From the NCBI GenBank assembly GCA_950295325.1, contig OX485809.1, forward strand, positions 40,147,081 through 40,211,080: a DNA stretch of 64,000 nucleotides. Reading direction: 5' to 3'. Shown one piece after another: positions 1-10,929 of this stretch. Made by a program: the position numbers and the translations under genes. The stretch is from Polytrichum commune. Taxonomy: Eukaryota; Streptophyta; Polytrichopsida; Polytrichales; Polytrichaceae. The notes below the pieces were generated by a model. That model did no database searches. It was not told the DNA's origin and saw only the letters and a program-made list of their open reading frames with translations. Positions within the stretch are counted from its first letter, which is position 1. Each line of letters opens with the position of its first letter.

Positions 1-176
1 GTTTTTTGGAACTTGCGCAAAGTATTGGGAGTTCACATTGTAGTTGTGTTGCAAATGTCTTTATCCTCGGTGTTCCCATTTATCATGATGTCTTGCATTT
101 TTTGATATTTGATTCTTTTGAACCCTTACATGGTGTGCATGTTTGTTGAGGTTTCATGTGCATGTGTGTAGGCGAA

Positions 177-3100
177 ATGGAGGGAGCTGGTGGAAGAGGG
201 GATGCCTTCTCTGAAGACATGGGCAACTCCCATTCTTCGTCTGGGGATGACCTAGACATTGTCAGGGAGGATAGTTTTGGTGACAGTGCAGATGAAGGTC
301 ATTTGGGGAGTCCTTCGCCATCTACCCCTTCTTGCCCCACTGTGGAATGTGCTGGGCTTTCACGAGCTTCATGGGTGAATTTGGATGTGGTACTTGTTAA
401 TGACAGTGGAATTGCTGTGGCGGAGGGTATTTGTCGTAACACACATCCACAAGATTGCATTGATGAAAACCCCCTTGGCACCGAGGACGTTGGAGTTGTT
501 ATATTGGAATCACTCGTACATTCCGAAGTGAATCCAACTCATAGGTTCTCGTTGCGAAGGTGGCCGTTGAGGAATGTGACAATTGATGGGGTTAATTTGC
601 ATGAGCATGAGCGACGACACATCCAAATCCAACAGGAGCTCCAAGCAAACATTCGGCCACGTAAAGGCCTACGGAAGTACGATACATTGGCACGTCCTAC
701 TCCGTCTGCAAATGAGTGTAAACGTCAAAGGTTGCTCTGTGAGAAATCTATTAGAGAAGTTGTCACAAAGGATTGTTGTGTACATCGTTGTTGCCAATTG
801 TTCCCAAGGAATAAATTGAAGGCCATCCGCGAGGAAATGTGGCTTGGAGATTTCCGTCTAAGATCCACCAAAAAGCTTGATGTCCATAGGGCGATACATG
901 TGAACGGAGCGGGTCGAAAGGTCATCACCCTTGAGAGCATAGACGTGTGTTGTACGGCATGGTACACCATTCACGGTGTGTCGAAAGCGGAATTTTATAG
1001 ACAAGCCGCGTATGCCAAGGAAGGACGCCGGTCCCGTCACCATGGGAATACGGGCTTAAAGAAACCAAGGGAAGCAACGAGACAAGCAACAGCCACTCTG
1101 GCAACCATCATTGTCCCCCTTGCCGATGCAATGCTGCACAAAACACGCACACTCTCAACCGGTGAAAAGGTTGTGGAGAAGGTTCTTCCTACAGGCACGA
1201 AATGGAAAGACATATTGTTGGACGTAAACGCAGTTGGCGAGAAGGCTGGGTTGGACCCTATTTCGTTGTCGAAACTAAGTGCAATAAAAAAATCTCACTT
1301 TAGCGAATACATCACAAAAAGACGAGGCGACAAATTTGCCCGTTGTTCCAAATGCGAGAAGTTGAAACGCCTTCAAGATGCACACACGATGGGGACAGAG
1401 TCCTATGCCGCACATCAAATGAACTATTTCAAGCATGTGAACATGCAAAAGGCACACCGTAATGATTACTACACAAATAGAGCTTTGTCCATCTCTAGGC
1501 CTTTGGAGGTCCTTACAATCATCCATGACAAAATGGACCATGCCAAAACAGCCTCACCATGTTTTGCAAATCGAATCAAAGCCACGGACGGCCTTTTTAA
1601 GCTTCATGTATCGGTTACAGGTGATTTCGATAACAATTGCATTGCATTACCTAAACACAAATTTGTGCTTTTAGGTTTGTACTTGGGGCCATAGATGTAC
1701 ACCATGTGAATTTTTTGGTGTTATAGTTGAATATTAAACCATTGGGTTGGCTTTGCAGGGATGATTGCACATGGACACGGTGATGTCAAGTATGCTCATT
1801 ATGCTCTTGATTTGTATCCGGCGGATTCAAACCACACAATAGGGTCATTTGCAAAGCTTTTACGTGATTTGGAGAAACCGCCGTCCTATTCATCAAGATT
1901 GTTATTTGAAAACTCGGGATCAACACCTCTATATGAAGCGGTCTTGGATGGAAGAGATGTATGCGTGCACTCCTTGCCGGAGCCACCAAGTGAAGATGTG
2001 ATAGCCAAGAATTTGCCCCCAACTCTACGTGTCCAATTGGACAATTGTGCGAAGGACAATAAAAATAGATATGTTTTTGCATATTGGTCGTTGTTGGTTG
2101 CGAAAGGCATTTTCAAGGAGGTTTTTGTGTCCTTTCTATTGGTAGGCCACACGCACGACGATATCGATGCATCTTTTGGGCGTTGGAGCATGAAGTTGCG
2201 CGAGGAGGATTTTCCAACAATCCCATTGTTGATGAAGTCGTACATGGATTTGGAGAACATTCCCGTCATCCCCCATATGATCGAGGAGGTTCCCGACTTC
2301 AAGGCATTTATAGAACCGTATATTCGAAGCGGAGCTCACCGATTGATTGGACATACGAAGGTACAACAATTTCAGTTCTACGTGCGTGACGATGGTGTCC
2401 CCGCCATGCAATACAAGTTGTTGTGCACGTCACAAGACTGGAGCCCGCCGGAGGGTCTCCTTGTATGGCGTGTTGATGGGGAGGGAAGGACGATGTTGCC
2501 TGACGGAGAGCCTAAGCCTTGCAAACCAATACCCATGAAGAATTTGGAGGACATTTGTAAAGGCATATCAGGCTTCATACAATATTGGGAGAGTTTGAGG
2601 GTAGCGGATGTTGGTGGATCGTGTTGGCTTCGTTACGGAAGTTGGATACAATATTGGACACGTGTTCATGGCGTTTTGGCAAACCTTCATCAAGATACAC
2701 CCCTTACTTTAAGGCATGGGTTTTGGCCACAAACACGTGTCAACGTACAAGTTTCGGAGGCTAGTCTTTTGGGAAATGGAGAGGTTCGAGAGGAGTTTGA
2801 TGTGGACGACCATTACGTGGGACCTGCTAGTAGTCGTCCGCCACCATCTTTCCGCATTGCAGTGGATTGTCATGAAGGTTATATGCTCATTTTGCGTCCT
2901 AGAGATGAGACATATGCAAAGCCAGTGTGGGTGGCAAGAGCTTTGTCCAAACCAAATTTTGTAACTTCCAGCCCTCATTTTCGACAAATACAAGTAGAGT
3001 ACTACCGACCGACAGCACGGAATGAAGATGTTGTTCGGCATTATACAGGCTGGGATACAAACCCTAACTTTCGGTGGAAGGTGGATTCTGAGCACGGTCC

Positions 3101-3245
3101 ATCTTGGGTAGATACAGATTCCATATTCATAGCATGGAAACCACGGAAAAATCATAGTGGATCAGTGTCCATCCCTCAAAAGTACATAACTTTTGCAAAA
3201 GACAACCTTGCTCGGATCGCAGAAGAAGCAACCCACGTTGAATGA
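177..3245 (+). CDS. DUF7869-type transposase-like protein, two exons
   Basis: Two open frames join through one intron (1675-1758, 84 nt, GT...AG). Exon 1 ends in phase 1 and the join gives an uninterrupted protein of roughly 1000 residues. I prefer the ATG at 177 because a TGTGTAG acceptor-like site at 165-171 suggests a 5'UTR intron ends just before it; an in-frame ATG also exists at 156. A mid-protein CxxC pair (RCSKCEKLK) precedes three acidic motifs: HDKMDHAKT near the end of exon 1, then VQLDNCAKDNKNR and FLLVGHTHDDID in exon 2. That order (DxMDxAK, LDN...NKNR, VGHTHxDxD) is the signature I know from DUF7869 proteins, which look like domesticated or mobile RNase H-fold transposases; the catalytic role is inference. 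No stop or frameshift is seen. Element termini are not identifiable because the window begins immediately upstream. Confidence 0.72.
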
Positions 3246-3771
3246 GAAGTTGGTAGGATTGTGTTAGCATGATTATAGTGTAATATGTAATTTGACGAAT
3301 ATATATTACTCATATGTGTGCTCCTCAAACTTGGGGCAAAGTTTGGGTAGAACTTGCGAATGCTATATTGTTTGGGGTTGGATGAATATCCATTTACTAT
3401 ATTTCAATACAGTTGTGAAGTTCATTTTTTTATTAAGTTTGGGACTAAATTTTCCATTGAAGAAAAATGCATTTATTGCATGTACTTTGTATGTTGCAAT
3501 GTCTATATTTTATTGACCATGCTAATAATAGAAATCATTTTATATGTTTCTTGGGTGAAACTAGTTTGGAGTGCTCTACCCAAAGTGTTTTTGTTGATGA
3601 AGTTGGTGTTGAGTGCTCTACCATATGTGCTTATGTCCACACCCCATAGATTTGGGATATTAGAACATATAATATATTTGAGATTGTTCGCAATATAGTT
3701 TCGGAACACGGAATGTTGTTTGATCCATATATTAATTTGAGACTAGAGAAAGTCTCAATTTAACGAATATA
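3246..3771. other. AT-rich spacer, no gene recognised
   Basis: AT-rich 3' flank of the DUF7869-type gene. A short imperfect repeat containing GAGTGCTCTACC occurs twice, near 3569 and 3611. No convincing coding signal or RNA gene is seen. Confidence 0.5.
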
Positions 3772-4698
3772 GTGTTTAAATCCAAAGAAATTGGCCTTTC
3801 CTTTGCAATTGGAGTCATGGCTAAGAGGAAAGGCACCTTAGTCAACTGGGCCTTATTTGCAGCTGTAGTTCAGGTGTCTGGTTTTAAAGCACATAAAAGG
3901 CCACATTCAGATTTTGTGACAATCATGTCTCCTACTTCCCCTGTCACAACAAACAAAAAAGGAAAGGGTTTAGCTCCTGTTACCTCTCCTGAGTTGGGAG
4001 CTTGTGAGGGGGTGGCTGATGCTCCTATTGCAGGTCAAAAGAGAGTGATTGAGGCTCCCATGCCATCCCCCAAACCCTCAGTTGTATGTGAAGATCAGGT
4101 TTGCAACATGAAGAAGGAAGCACTTGGGAAGAAGATAGAACTCCTTATGAGGTTGCTGAGAGATAGAGATGCCTTTGTGATTGGGCTAAGGGCAGAAATA
4201 AAGCTTGTTCAAAGCAATCTTAGTCAGGTTGGCTATCAAACCTTGCAATGCAAGGAACGCCTTGAAGTGGCTAGAGGTCAGCAATCTGCTTGTGGTCTTG
4301 AGGCTGATGCAGACTTCCACATTTTTTGTGCATTGGAGGTAAAGCATGCTCTTGATGAATTAGTCTCTCTTGTTGGTCAAGGTGATACTCTTCAGAGGAA
4401 CATAGACTCCATACAAGAAAGAATAGATTCTGAACTTAGCACCAAGAAAACCATTCAACATGATTACCATGCCACTTTGGCACAGTACTATGCTGCAGAT
4501 CAGCTAATGATGTCTAAGTCATCATCTGCAGAAATCCCCAAGGATGCAACTAAAACTTCTGAGGTCCTCAACCCTACAACAACAAATCCAGGTTTAATTT
4601 TACACTCACCCAATTCCCCTAAACCATTCCTATTCTTACTTGATTGTAGTGTTGAATTGCCACTTGCCACTTGCTACTTGTTCTCATGTGAATTCTGA
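3772..4698 (+). CDS. Orphan protein with central coiled-coil-like segment (probably first exon)
   Basis: Open frame of 308 codons from the first ATG; an in-frame ATG at 3817 (MAKRKGTL) is an alternative start. The N-terminal third is rich in Pro, Ser, Thr and Lys. Residues about 110-255 are charged and heptad-like (KKEALGKKIELLMRLL; DSIQERIDSELSTKKT), suggesting a coiled coil. The end is probably not the true C-terminus: a GT follows CCAG near 4590, and possible acceptors (TGCAG) occur before 4707 and 4819, followed by Gln/Thr/Ser-rich reading. I recognise no family. It lies just downstream of the DUF7869-type gene on the same strand and could be an accessory gene of that element or an unrelated host gene. 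Confidence 0.4.
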   Translation: MFKSKEIGLSFAIGVMAKRKGTLVNWALFAAVVQVSGFKAHKRPHSDFVTIMSPTSPVTTNKKGKGLAPVTSPELGACEGVADAPIAGQKRVIEAPMPSPKPSVVCEDQVCNMKKEALGKKIELLMRLLRDRDAFVIGLRAEIKLVQSNLSQVGYQTLQCKERLEVARGQQSACGLEADADFHIFCALEVKHALDELVSLVGQGDTLQRNIDSIQERIDSELSTKKTIQHDYHATLAQYYAADQLMMSKSSSAEIPKDATKTSEVLNPTTTNPGLILHSPNSPKPFLFLLDCSVELPLATCYLFSCEF

Positions 4699-5782
4699 TG
4701 CTGCAGATCTCCAGCAACTCTATCAACAACACCTGCTAGTACATGTAGAGTAGTTCTCATTTTTAGGTTCATATCTTTTATTCCTACCATTTATGAGCAT
4801 TTGTTGTGATTATGCAGATCTGTGTGCAGTTGCCCACCTCCATTACCAACAACAGGATTGTCAATATTGAGTAATGTGGCATCCACTCCTACATCACTTC
4901 ATGCATCCTCCTCTGGACCAGCATCAAGGACAAGACGCCATTTGAAGATGGGGGCTTCCACCTCCACAACTATGACCCTATGAATTCTGAAGGTAAGTTT
5001 TTCCATTTGCACATTTGACACAGTCTTGGGGTGGTTTAGGTTTGTCTCAGTTTTGAGAGCTATCTAGTTTGTGGATATGCTATTCAATGCATAGTTCTGA
5101 TACATTGGCAGTTACATGGAGAGGGATTACAGAATTGTTGGAATTGTTGGATTTGTTGGCTTCCATATTTCTGTAAGTTTATGTTTCAATTTCTGAAGTT
5201 GTTTGGTGCGTTGGGTCACACCTGACTCTTCTTTTGCTTGCATGTACAGGAATGTGTTTGGAGGTATTCTAGGATGAAGTGCATTCACTTACCTCTACTA
5301 TATGGGTAGTTATATTTACACTAGAATTTGTAGACAATTTTTGAGGGATATTGTGGTCCAATCCTTGGTTGCAATGCTCCAGAAGTGGGTATTGAGCCCA
5401 AACTGTGATGTGAGAGGGCAATGCCCCAATTGTGGGGTCACTGATTTTTGGGAAGTGACCTCATTCACAATTTTTGCTATGAGTAATACTATTTTTGCTT
5501 TGAGTCCATCGTATACAATTGATGCTATGAGTCCATCATATGTTGTTGGTTAATTTTACTCATGTTATGATGTCTACATGAAGTTGCACAGTACTTATTG
5601 TGAAATTTTAATGCGATTCATGTTTTTAAGATGACAAGAGCATGACAAACACCTAAACAACAAACTAAATGATCGCCGGCACAATGTACATCCAACAATT
5701 CAAGGTAGTAGAAGAATCCAACAATAAGCATCCAAAGAAGTATTTATGCAGTGACCACAAAGAAATTACGATCATCTATGAT
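4699..5782. other. Possible further exons of the preceding gene; otherwise unassigned
   Basis: Acceptor-like TGCAG sites near 4707 and 4818 and a short stretch ending CTATGA near 4982 could be downstream exons of the coiled-coil gene. Around 5470-5550 there is a short degenerate repeat (TTTTTGCTATGAGT / TTTTGCTTTGAGTCC / GATGCTATGAGTCC) that yields a repetitive small open frame, which I do not regard as a gene. Confidence 0.3.
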
Positions 5783-5888
5783 TGTTAGATAGAGAATAGA
5801 GAGAATTGTGAGAGACACTCCAAGGTTGGGTGGAGAGCCTTTCTCACCAATATCTCTGACTCTCCATTTCTAACATGGTATCAGAGTG
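5783..5888 (+). mobile_element. Miniature LTR (TRIM/SMART-like), 93 bp, with primer-binding site
   Basis: The sequence begins TGTTAGATAG and ends CATTTCTAACA (5783-5875), giving a 7-bp terminal inverted repeat TGTTAGA/TCTAACA with TG...CA ends. It is followed with no gap by TGGTATCAGAGTG (5876-5888), which matches the plant LTR-retrotransposon primer-binding site complementary to the 3' end of initiator tRNA-Met. An LTR this short is typical of TRIM/SMART non-autonomous elements. I could not find the matching 3' LTR or polypurine tract within the next kilobase, so the element is truncated, or its downstream LTR is lost or diverged. Confidence 0.65.
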
Positions 5889-7131
5889 AATGGTTCAATA
5901 ATCACTGACGAATTCTACAAGTATTTCAGAAGAGGATATGCAAGAAAAGTTGCCGATGTTTCAGAGTAACATATGAAAGTAATATTTACCTAGAAGTGGG
6001 AAGGGGGCAGATCTGCTTCAGAAGGTGGATTTGCAAGAGCTACCTTAATCCTTCACAAACCAATACTAAGTTCTCACATTTAAATGACCCATCAAAGTGA
6101 TGTTGTCACCCCTAGATTAGTTGGTAAATAAGTGCACAAGAAAATGAGAGGTCAATACAGGGTACATCTTAACCTCCATAATGGCATCCTCCGTAATGTC
6201 TTTTCCTCTCATATACCTCGAAATGAGTGGTAACATATGTTAGCTCAGTTTCAATTTCCTTCCTTGTTGTCACGTTTGCCTCCAATATATTACATGTTTT
6301 GACATTAAAAGGATTCACCAAAGAATTACAATCACATGCTTGCACCAATCACATTGAATATTTAAAGCTCAAATGAGATAGTGAGTTTTGGAACACAAGA
6401 AAAAATAATTCATACACCAAACATGTACTAATTGATACACCAATTCACTGTACTAATTGATACAACAATTTTGATCCCAACAACAAAGCAGGTCGGCAAG
6501 CATGATGTCCGTAGTGTCAGAATTTTTACATCAATTGAGAAGATGATGTACAAGACACATCATAAGCTGCAACAATGTGGTAAGTTACAAGGAACATAAC
6601 TCGCCTGGTGACCAATCCTCCAATACTTTATTGCCAAGTGCATAACTAAATTACATTCCAAAGATTTCCTAGCCAATGTAAGAATATGGTTATATACCAG
6701 ATGTCCAATGAAGTACTCTTGAGCTAACATCTCTAATCGGAAATGTCCTTCATGGAGAAAATGTAGATCAACTTCAGCACAAAACATTGAGTACTTCCAC
6801 CCGTTGAACAAAAATAATGGGATTCTCATACGTGAATATAGAAATGGCCATTTCTGTATTCTCTGTATTCAATCCAATCCATATGTGGTAAACCTCCAAT
6901 CCATATGGTCCCCAACTACAAACATCTCATGGTCCCTCATATAATGAACCAATGACCTACTACTCCTTGGGTATTTTACTACCACTGGTCAGTACTTCTA
7001 TATTGGACAAGTTCTTAGAGTGAAATTTTTCATCATTATGCCCTAGACATCGGAAACATTGAACAGAAGTGGAAGAATAGATCAAATGTAAATGGGAAAA
7101 CATAATCCTAGTGGAGTATTTACTTGGGTCC
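5889..7131. other. Non-coding, no feature recognised
   Basis: AT-rich sequence with frequent stops in all frames. It probably includes the body of the miniature LTR element and the 3' flank of the minus-strand transposase gene that ends at 7132. No RNA gene seen. Confidence 0.4.
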
Positions 7132-7578
7132 TTATTCATCATCATCGGATCCACCACACTCCTCCAAGGCTGCTTCTATCTCATCTAGTGCACTCTGTGG
7201 GAGTGCATACACCACTTTGTCCCCTTTTTGTGTGTGTTGAGCTTGCACCATGGGGAACTTTGATGCAATTACCCAATGGGAGTAAATAAAACATGGACCC
7301 ATGTCTGATTGTAGAATAAACGACGTAGGACTTCGCCCAGACTGCTTATAATACACACTGAGCACTACCTCATCGCCCTGGTCCACTTTGAAGCCGTATG
7401 GATCTGGTCCTTGGTCTTTGTCAACAACATGCAGTCGTTTGAAACATTGGACTATGTAGAATGATGTTCCTTCTCCATCAGCGGCATCAGCCTTAACAGC
7501 AAAGTTGTCTCCAACATCCAACATGCACGCAAGCTCATTACTATCTCCTGGATTGCCCCAAACATCAGTGTGTACTTC
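7132..7578 (-). pseudogene. C-terminal segment of interrupted transposase-like gene
   Basis: This is the 3' end of the minus-strand gene whose main exon lies at 10930-12461. The frame reads EVHTDVWGNPG... and ends in an acidic tail (ALEECGGSDDDE) before the stop at 7132. Removing the palindromic insertion 7579-10929 and one copy of its 5-bp target duplication joins GAT TTG GAA GT to A CAC ACT in frame (DLEV-HTDVWG), so both segments belonged to one coding sequence. The roughly 140-residue segment contains FKVDQGDEVVLSVYYK and SHWVIASKFPM, resembling a beta-rich C-terminal module; no function is assigned. Confidence 0.7.
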
Positions 7579-9084
7579 TGTGAGCCCAAAAGGGTGCCCA
7601 CATTTAGTCTTAGACCCTTGAAACGTTAGTTGATGCACTTTGAAGTAGCATGTTACTTCACAAAAATAAAAATAAAAGTGAAATGTTAGTCTTAGAAGTA
7701 CCATGTTGTAAGAGGCTAGGATGTGAGTTGTTATTGTGTTTTTACCTTCGGAAGGATTTGGGAAAGTAAGGGGAGAAAGTTATGGCGGCGGAAAGCGAAG
7801 GAGGCTAAGTTTGGGTTGAAGCATCCCAAGTTTGGTAAAGTGTGGTAGGTAGAAAGCCAAGGCTAGTTAAATGTTCGAATTAGGATCCTTGTTGATCATT
7901 TGAGGGAGGAAGGCTTAGAAGATAGGATTGGCGCCTACTAAGTAGGAGGAAATCTCAAGGGCTTATCGTGAGCCTTGAGGGTGCTCACCCCCTCAAGCTT
8001 ACTATATAATCCCTCATTCTTCCCTCACTCATCCTCTCTTTCCTTTGTGCTCCAAGGCACCCCACGAGTTATAAGTGTGGGTGTGGGAAGCCATATTGGA
8101 GCACATGTGTGTGCTTAGTTTTTAGTTTGAGAGCCAAGGCTTGTTAGCCTTGAAGAGGGCTTGACCTCTTGGTAGAATTAGTGTTGACGTGAAGGATTTT
8201 AAAGTTAATTCATGATTCCAATTTGTGGTACTTAAAGTTCATGTTTTGAATACACGTGGTTGCAAGTTCCATGTTTAAGAGTTGAGCACTTGATGTTGTG
8301 ATGAGTGCAAAAATATACTTGTGTGGATTAGTTAGTCTTAGTGAAGTTAGGAAATTCTCTCTCCCCCTCTCCTCTCTAGGATTTTAGGATTTTAGGATTA
8401 GAGAAGAATTGTGTGATTAGAAAGGGGTTGTTAGTAGAATTAGGGAAATTAGGTAGGAAGATTAGTTAAGGGCTTGAATAATTAGTGAGGTAGTTGGGGA
8501 TTACAACTACAAAGTTGTGGGTTCATGAAGGAGCTGGGTTTATGAAGGAGCTGGGTTTGTTTAGTTAGAAAGTAAAGAGCTGGGTTTATGAAGGACCTGG
8601 GTTTGTTTAGTTAGAAGCTAAGAAGCTGGGTTTATGAAGGAGCTGGGTTTATGAAGGAGCTAGGTTTATGTAATTAGAAAGTAAAGAGATGGGTTCATGA
8701 AGGAGCTTAGTAGATAGCCTACCTAATTAGCTCATAGACAAGTAGTTAGTTACATTATGCTAGTTAGTGCTATGTGTGGCTTTCACAAGTAAATGTATTT
8801 GAGATTGACTATAGAGAATAGTGTTTTTTTAACACTTGCATCCTCTCTTTAAAAATAAACCACGTGCACAACTTAATGGAGAATGTGGAGCACTCTCGCG
8901 ATGGCAAGACAAAGGAAGCAAAGACCAAAGGTGCGAGGGAGAGATTGACATAAGTCACATAAGTATTTCTTAATACTTAAAGGCTTATGTACGGTATGGA
9001 GATACCAATTAAATCCAAGACCACTTGAAGGGTGAACCTTGTACTATGGACTCATCCAAGTCCAAATCCAATACCGCGGAGGAA

Positions 9085-9145
9085 TGTGAGCCCAAACCCC
9101 CCACCCTTAAGCGTCCGTAGTCCGAGTAGTGGGTTTGGGCTCACA
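9085..9145. repeat. Centre of the palindrome with internal LTR-end copies
   Basis: TGTGAGCCCAAACCC at 9085-9099 and its complement at 9131-9145 flank a 31-nt loop. The right-hand LTR unit (minus orientation, 10929 to 9085) therefore ends in GGGCTCACA within the left arm, while the left unit stops at 9099 without that terminal stretch. The loop contains the family-specific CACCCTTAAGCGTCC, also seen near the end of the related unit at 19369. Confidence 0.7.
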
Positions 9146-10469
9146 TTCCTCCGCGGTATTGGATTTGGACTTGGATGAGTCCATAGTACAAGGTTCACCC
9201 TTCAAGTGGTCTTGGATTTAATTGGTATCTCCATACCGTACATAAGCCTTTAAGTATTAAGAAATACTTATGTGACTTATGTCAATCTCTCCCTCGCACC
9301 TTTGGTCTTTGCTTCCTTTGTCTTGCCATCGCGAGAGTGCTCCACATTCTCCATTAAGTTGTGCACGTGGTTTATTTTTAAAGAGAGGATGCAAGTGTTA
9401 AAAAAACACTATTCTCTATAGTCAATCTCAAATACATTTACTTGTGAAAGCCACACATAGCACTAACTAGCATAATGTAACTAACTACTTGTCTATGAGC
9501 TAATTAGGTAGGCTATCTACTAAGCTCCTTCATGAACCCATCTCTTTACTTTCTAATTACATAAACCTAGCTCCTTCATAAACCCAGCTCCTTCATAAAC
9601 CCAGCTTCTTAGCTTCTAACTAAACAAACCCAGGTCCTTCATAAACCCAGCTCTTTACTTTCTAACTAAACAAACCCAGCTCCTTCATAAACCCAGCTCC
9701 TTCATGAACCCACAACTTTGTAGTTGTAATCCCCAACTACCTCACTAATTATTCAAGCCCTTAACTAATCTTCCTACCTAATTTCCCTAATTCTACTAAC
9801 AACCCCTTTCTAATCACACAATTCTTCTCTAATCCTAAAATCCTAAAATCCTAGAGAGGAGAGGGGGAGAGAGAATTTCCTAACTTCACTAAGACTAACT
9901 AATCCACACAAGTATATTTTTGCACTCATCACAACATCAAGTGCTCAACTCTTAAACATGGAACTTGCAACCACGTGTATTCAAAACATGAACTTTAAGT
10001 ACCACAAATTGGAATCATGAATTAACTTTAAAATCCTTCACGTCAACACTAATTCTACCAAGAGGTCAAGCCCTCTTCAAGGCTAACAAGCCTTGGCTCT
10101 CAAACTAAAAACTAAGCACACACATGTGCTCCAATATGGCTTCCCACACCCACACTTATAACTCGTGGGGTGCCTTGGAGCACAAAGGAAAGAGAGGATG
10201 AGTGAGGGAAGAATGAGGGATTATATAGTAAGCTTGAGGGGGTGAGCACCCTCAAGGCTCACGATAAGCCCTTGAGATTTCCTCCTACTTAGTAGGCGCC
10301 AATCCTATCTTCTAAGCCTTCCTCCCTCAAATGATCAACAAGGATCCTAATTCGAACATTTAACTAGCCTTGGCTTTCTACCTACCACACTTTACCAAAC
10401 TTGGGATGCTTCAACCCAAACTTAGCCTCCTTCGCTTTCCGCCGCCATAACTTTCTCCCCTTACTTTCC

Positions 10470-10752
10470 CAAATCGTCGCTCACCACTTAATTCAAACCA
10501 CGATGCTTAACTCGTGATTTGATTGGTGCTTTGAGAATTTGCTTATCCTCCACCTTGCATTCTTCCTTGGGCCTTCCCCATTAAGTGGCCATGATGAGGT
10601 GGTCCACTTGTGCGCTCCATGTGATCCTCCATTCATCCCAATTCGAATGCACTTGCCTCTTGAGTCACTTTGGTTGTCTCCATCCATTTGTACTAGCCTA
10701 CTCACTAACTACTCAATCCAAGTTCTCCTTACCTATCCTCATTCACTCAAAT
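10470..10752. repeat. 278-bp segment bounded by CAAAT, missing from the left arm
   Basis: CAAAT occurs at 10470-10474 and 10748-10752 in the right arm; the left arm has a single copy (ATTTG near 7758). This is the footprint of a microhomology-type deletion in the left arm after the dimer formed, or an insertion flanked by a 5-bp repeat in the right arm. The segment itself has no recognisable gene. Confidence 0.75.
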
Positions 10753-10929
10753 CCTTCCGAAGGTAAAAACACAATAACAACTCACATCCTAGCCTCTTAC
10801 AACATGGTACTTCTAAGACTAACATTTCACTTTTTATTTTATTTTTGTGAAGTAACATGCTACTTCAAAGTGCATCAACTAACGTTTCAAGGGTCTAAGA
10901 CTAAATGTGGGCACCCTTTTGGGCTCACA

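Larger units (their letters stand above)
7579..10929. mobile_element. Giant palindrome: inverted dimer of an LTR-like element (family A)
   Basis: Left arm 7579-9099 (1521 bp), loop 9100-9130 (31 nt), right arm 9131-10929 (1799 bp). The arms match wherever I compared them, except for one 278-bp segment present only in the right arm, and 1521+278 equals 1799 exactly. Both outer ends are TGTGAGCCCAAAAGG..., and the insertion is flanked by a perfect 5-bp duplication ACTTC (7574-7578 and 10930-10934). TG...CA ends plus a 5-bp TSD are LTR-retrotransposon hallmarks. A TATA-like TACTATATAATCC lies near 8000. Each arm holds a minisatellite of GAAGGAGCTGGGTTTAT-type units (8523-8707 and its mirror 9533-9708). 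The single-unit relative at 19369-21561 supports calling this a dimer rather than an unrelated foldback element. No coding capacity seen. Confidence 0.85.
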
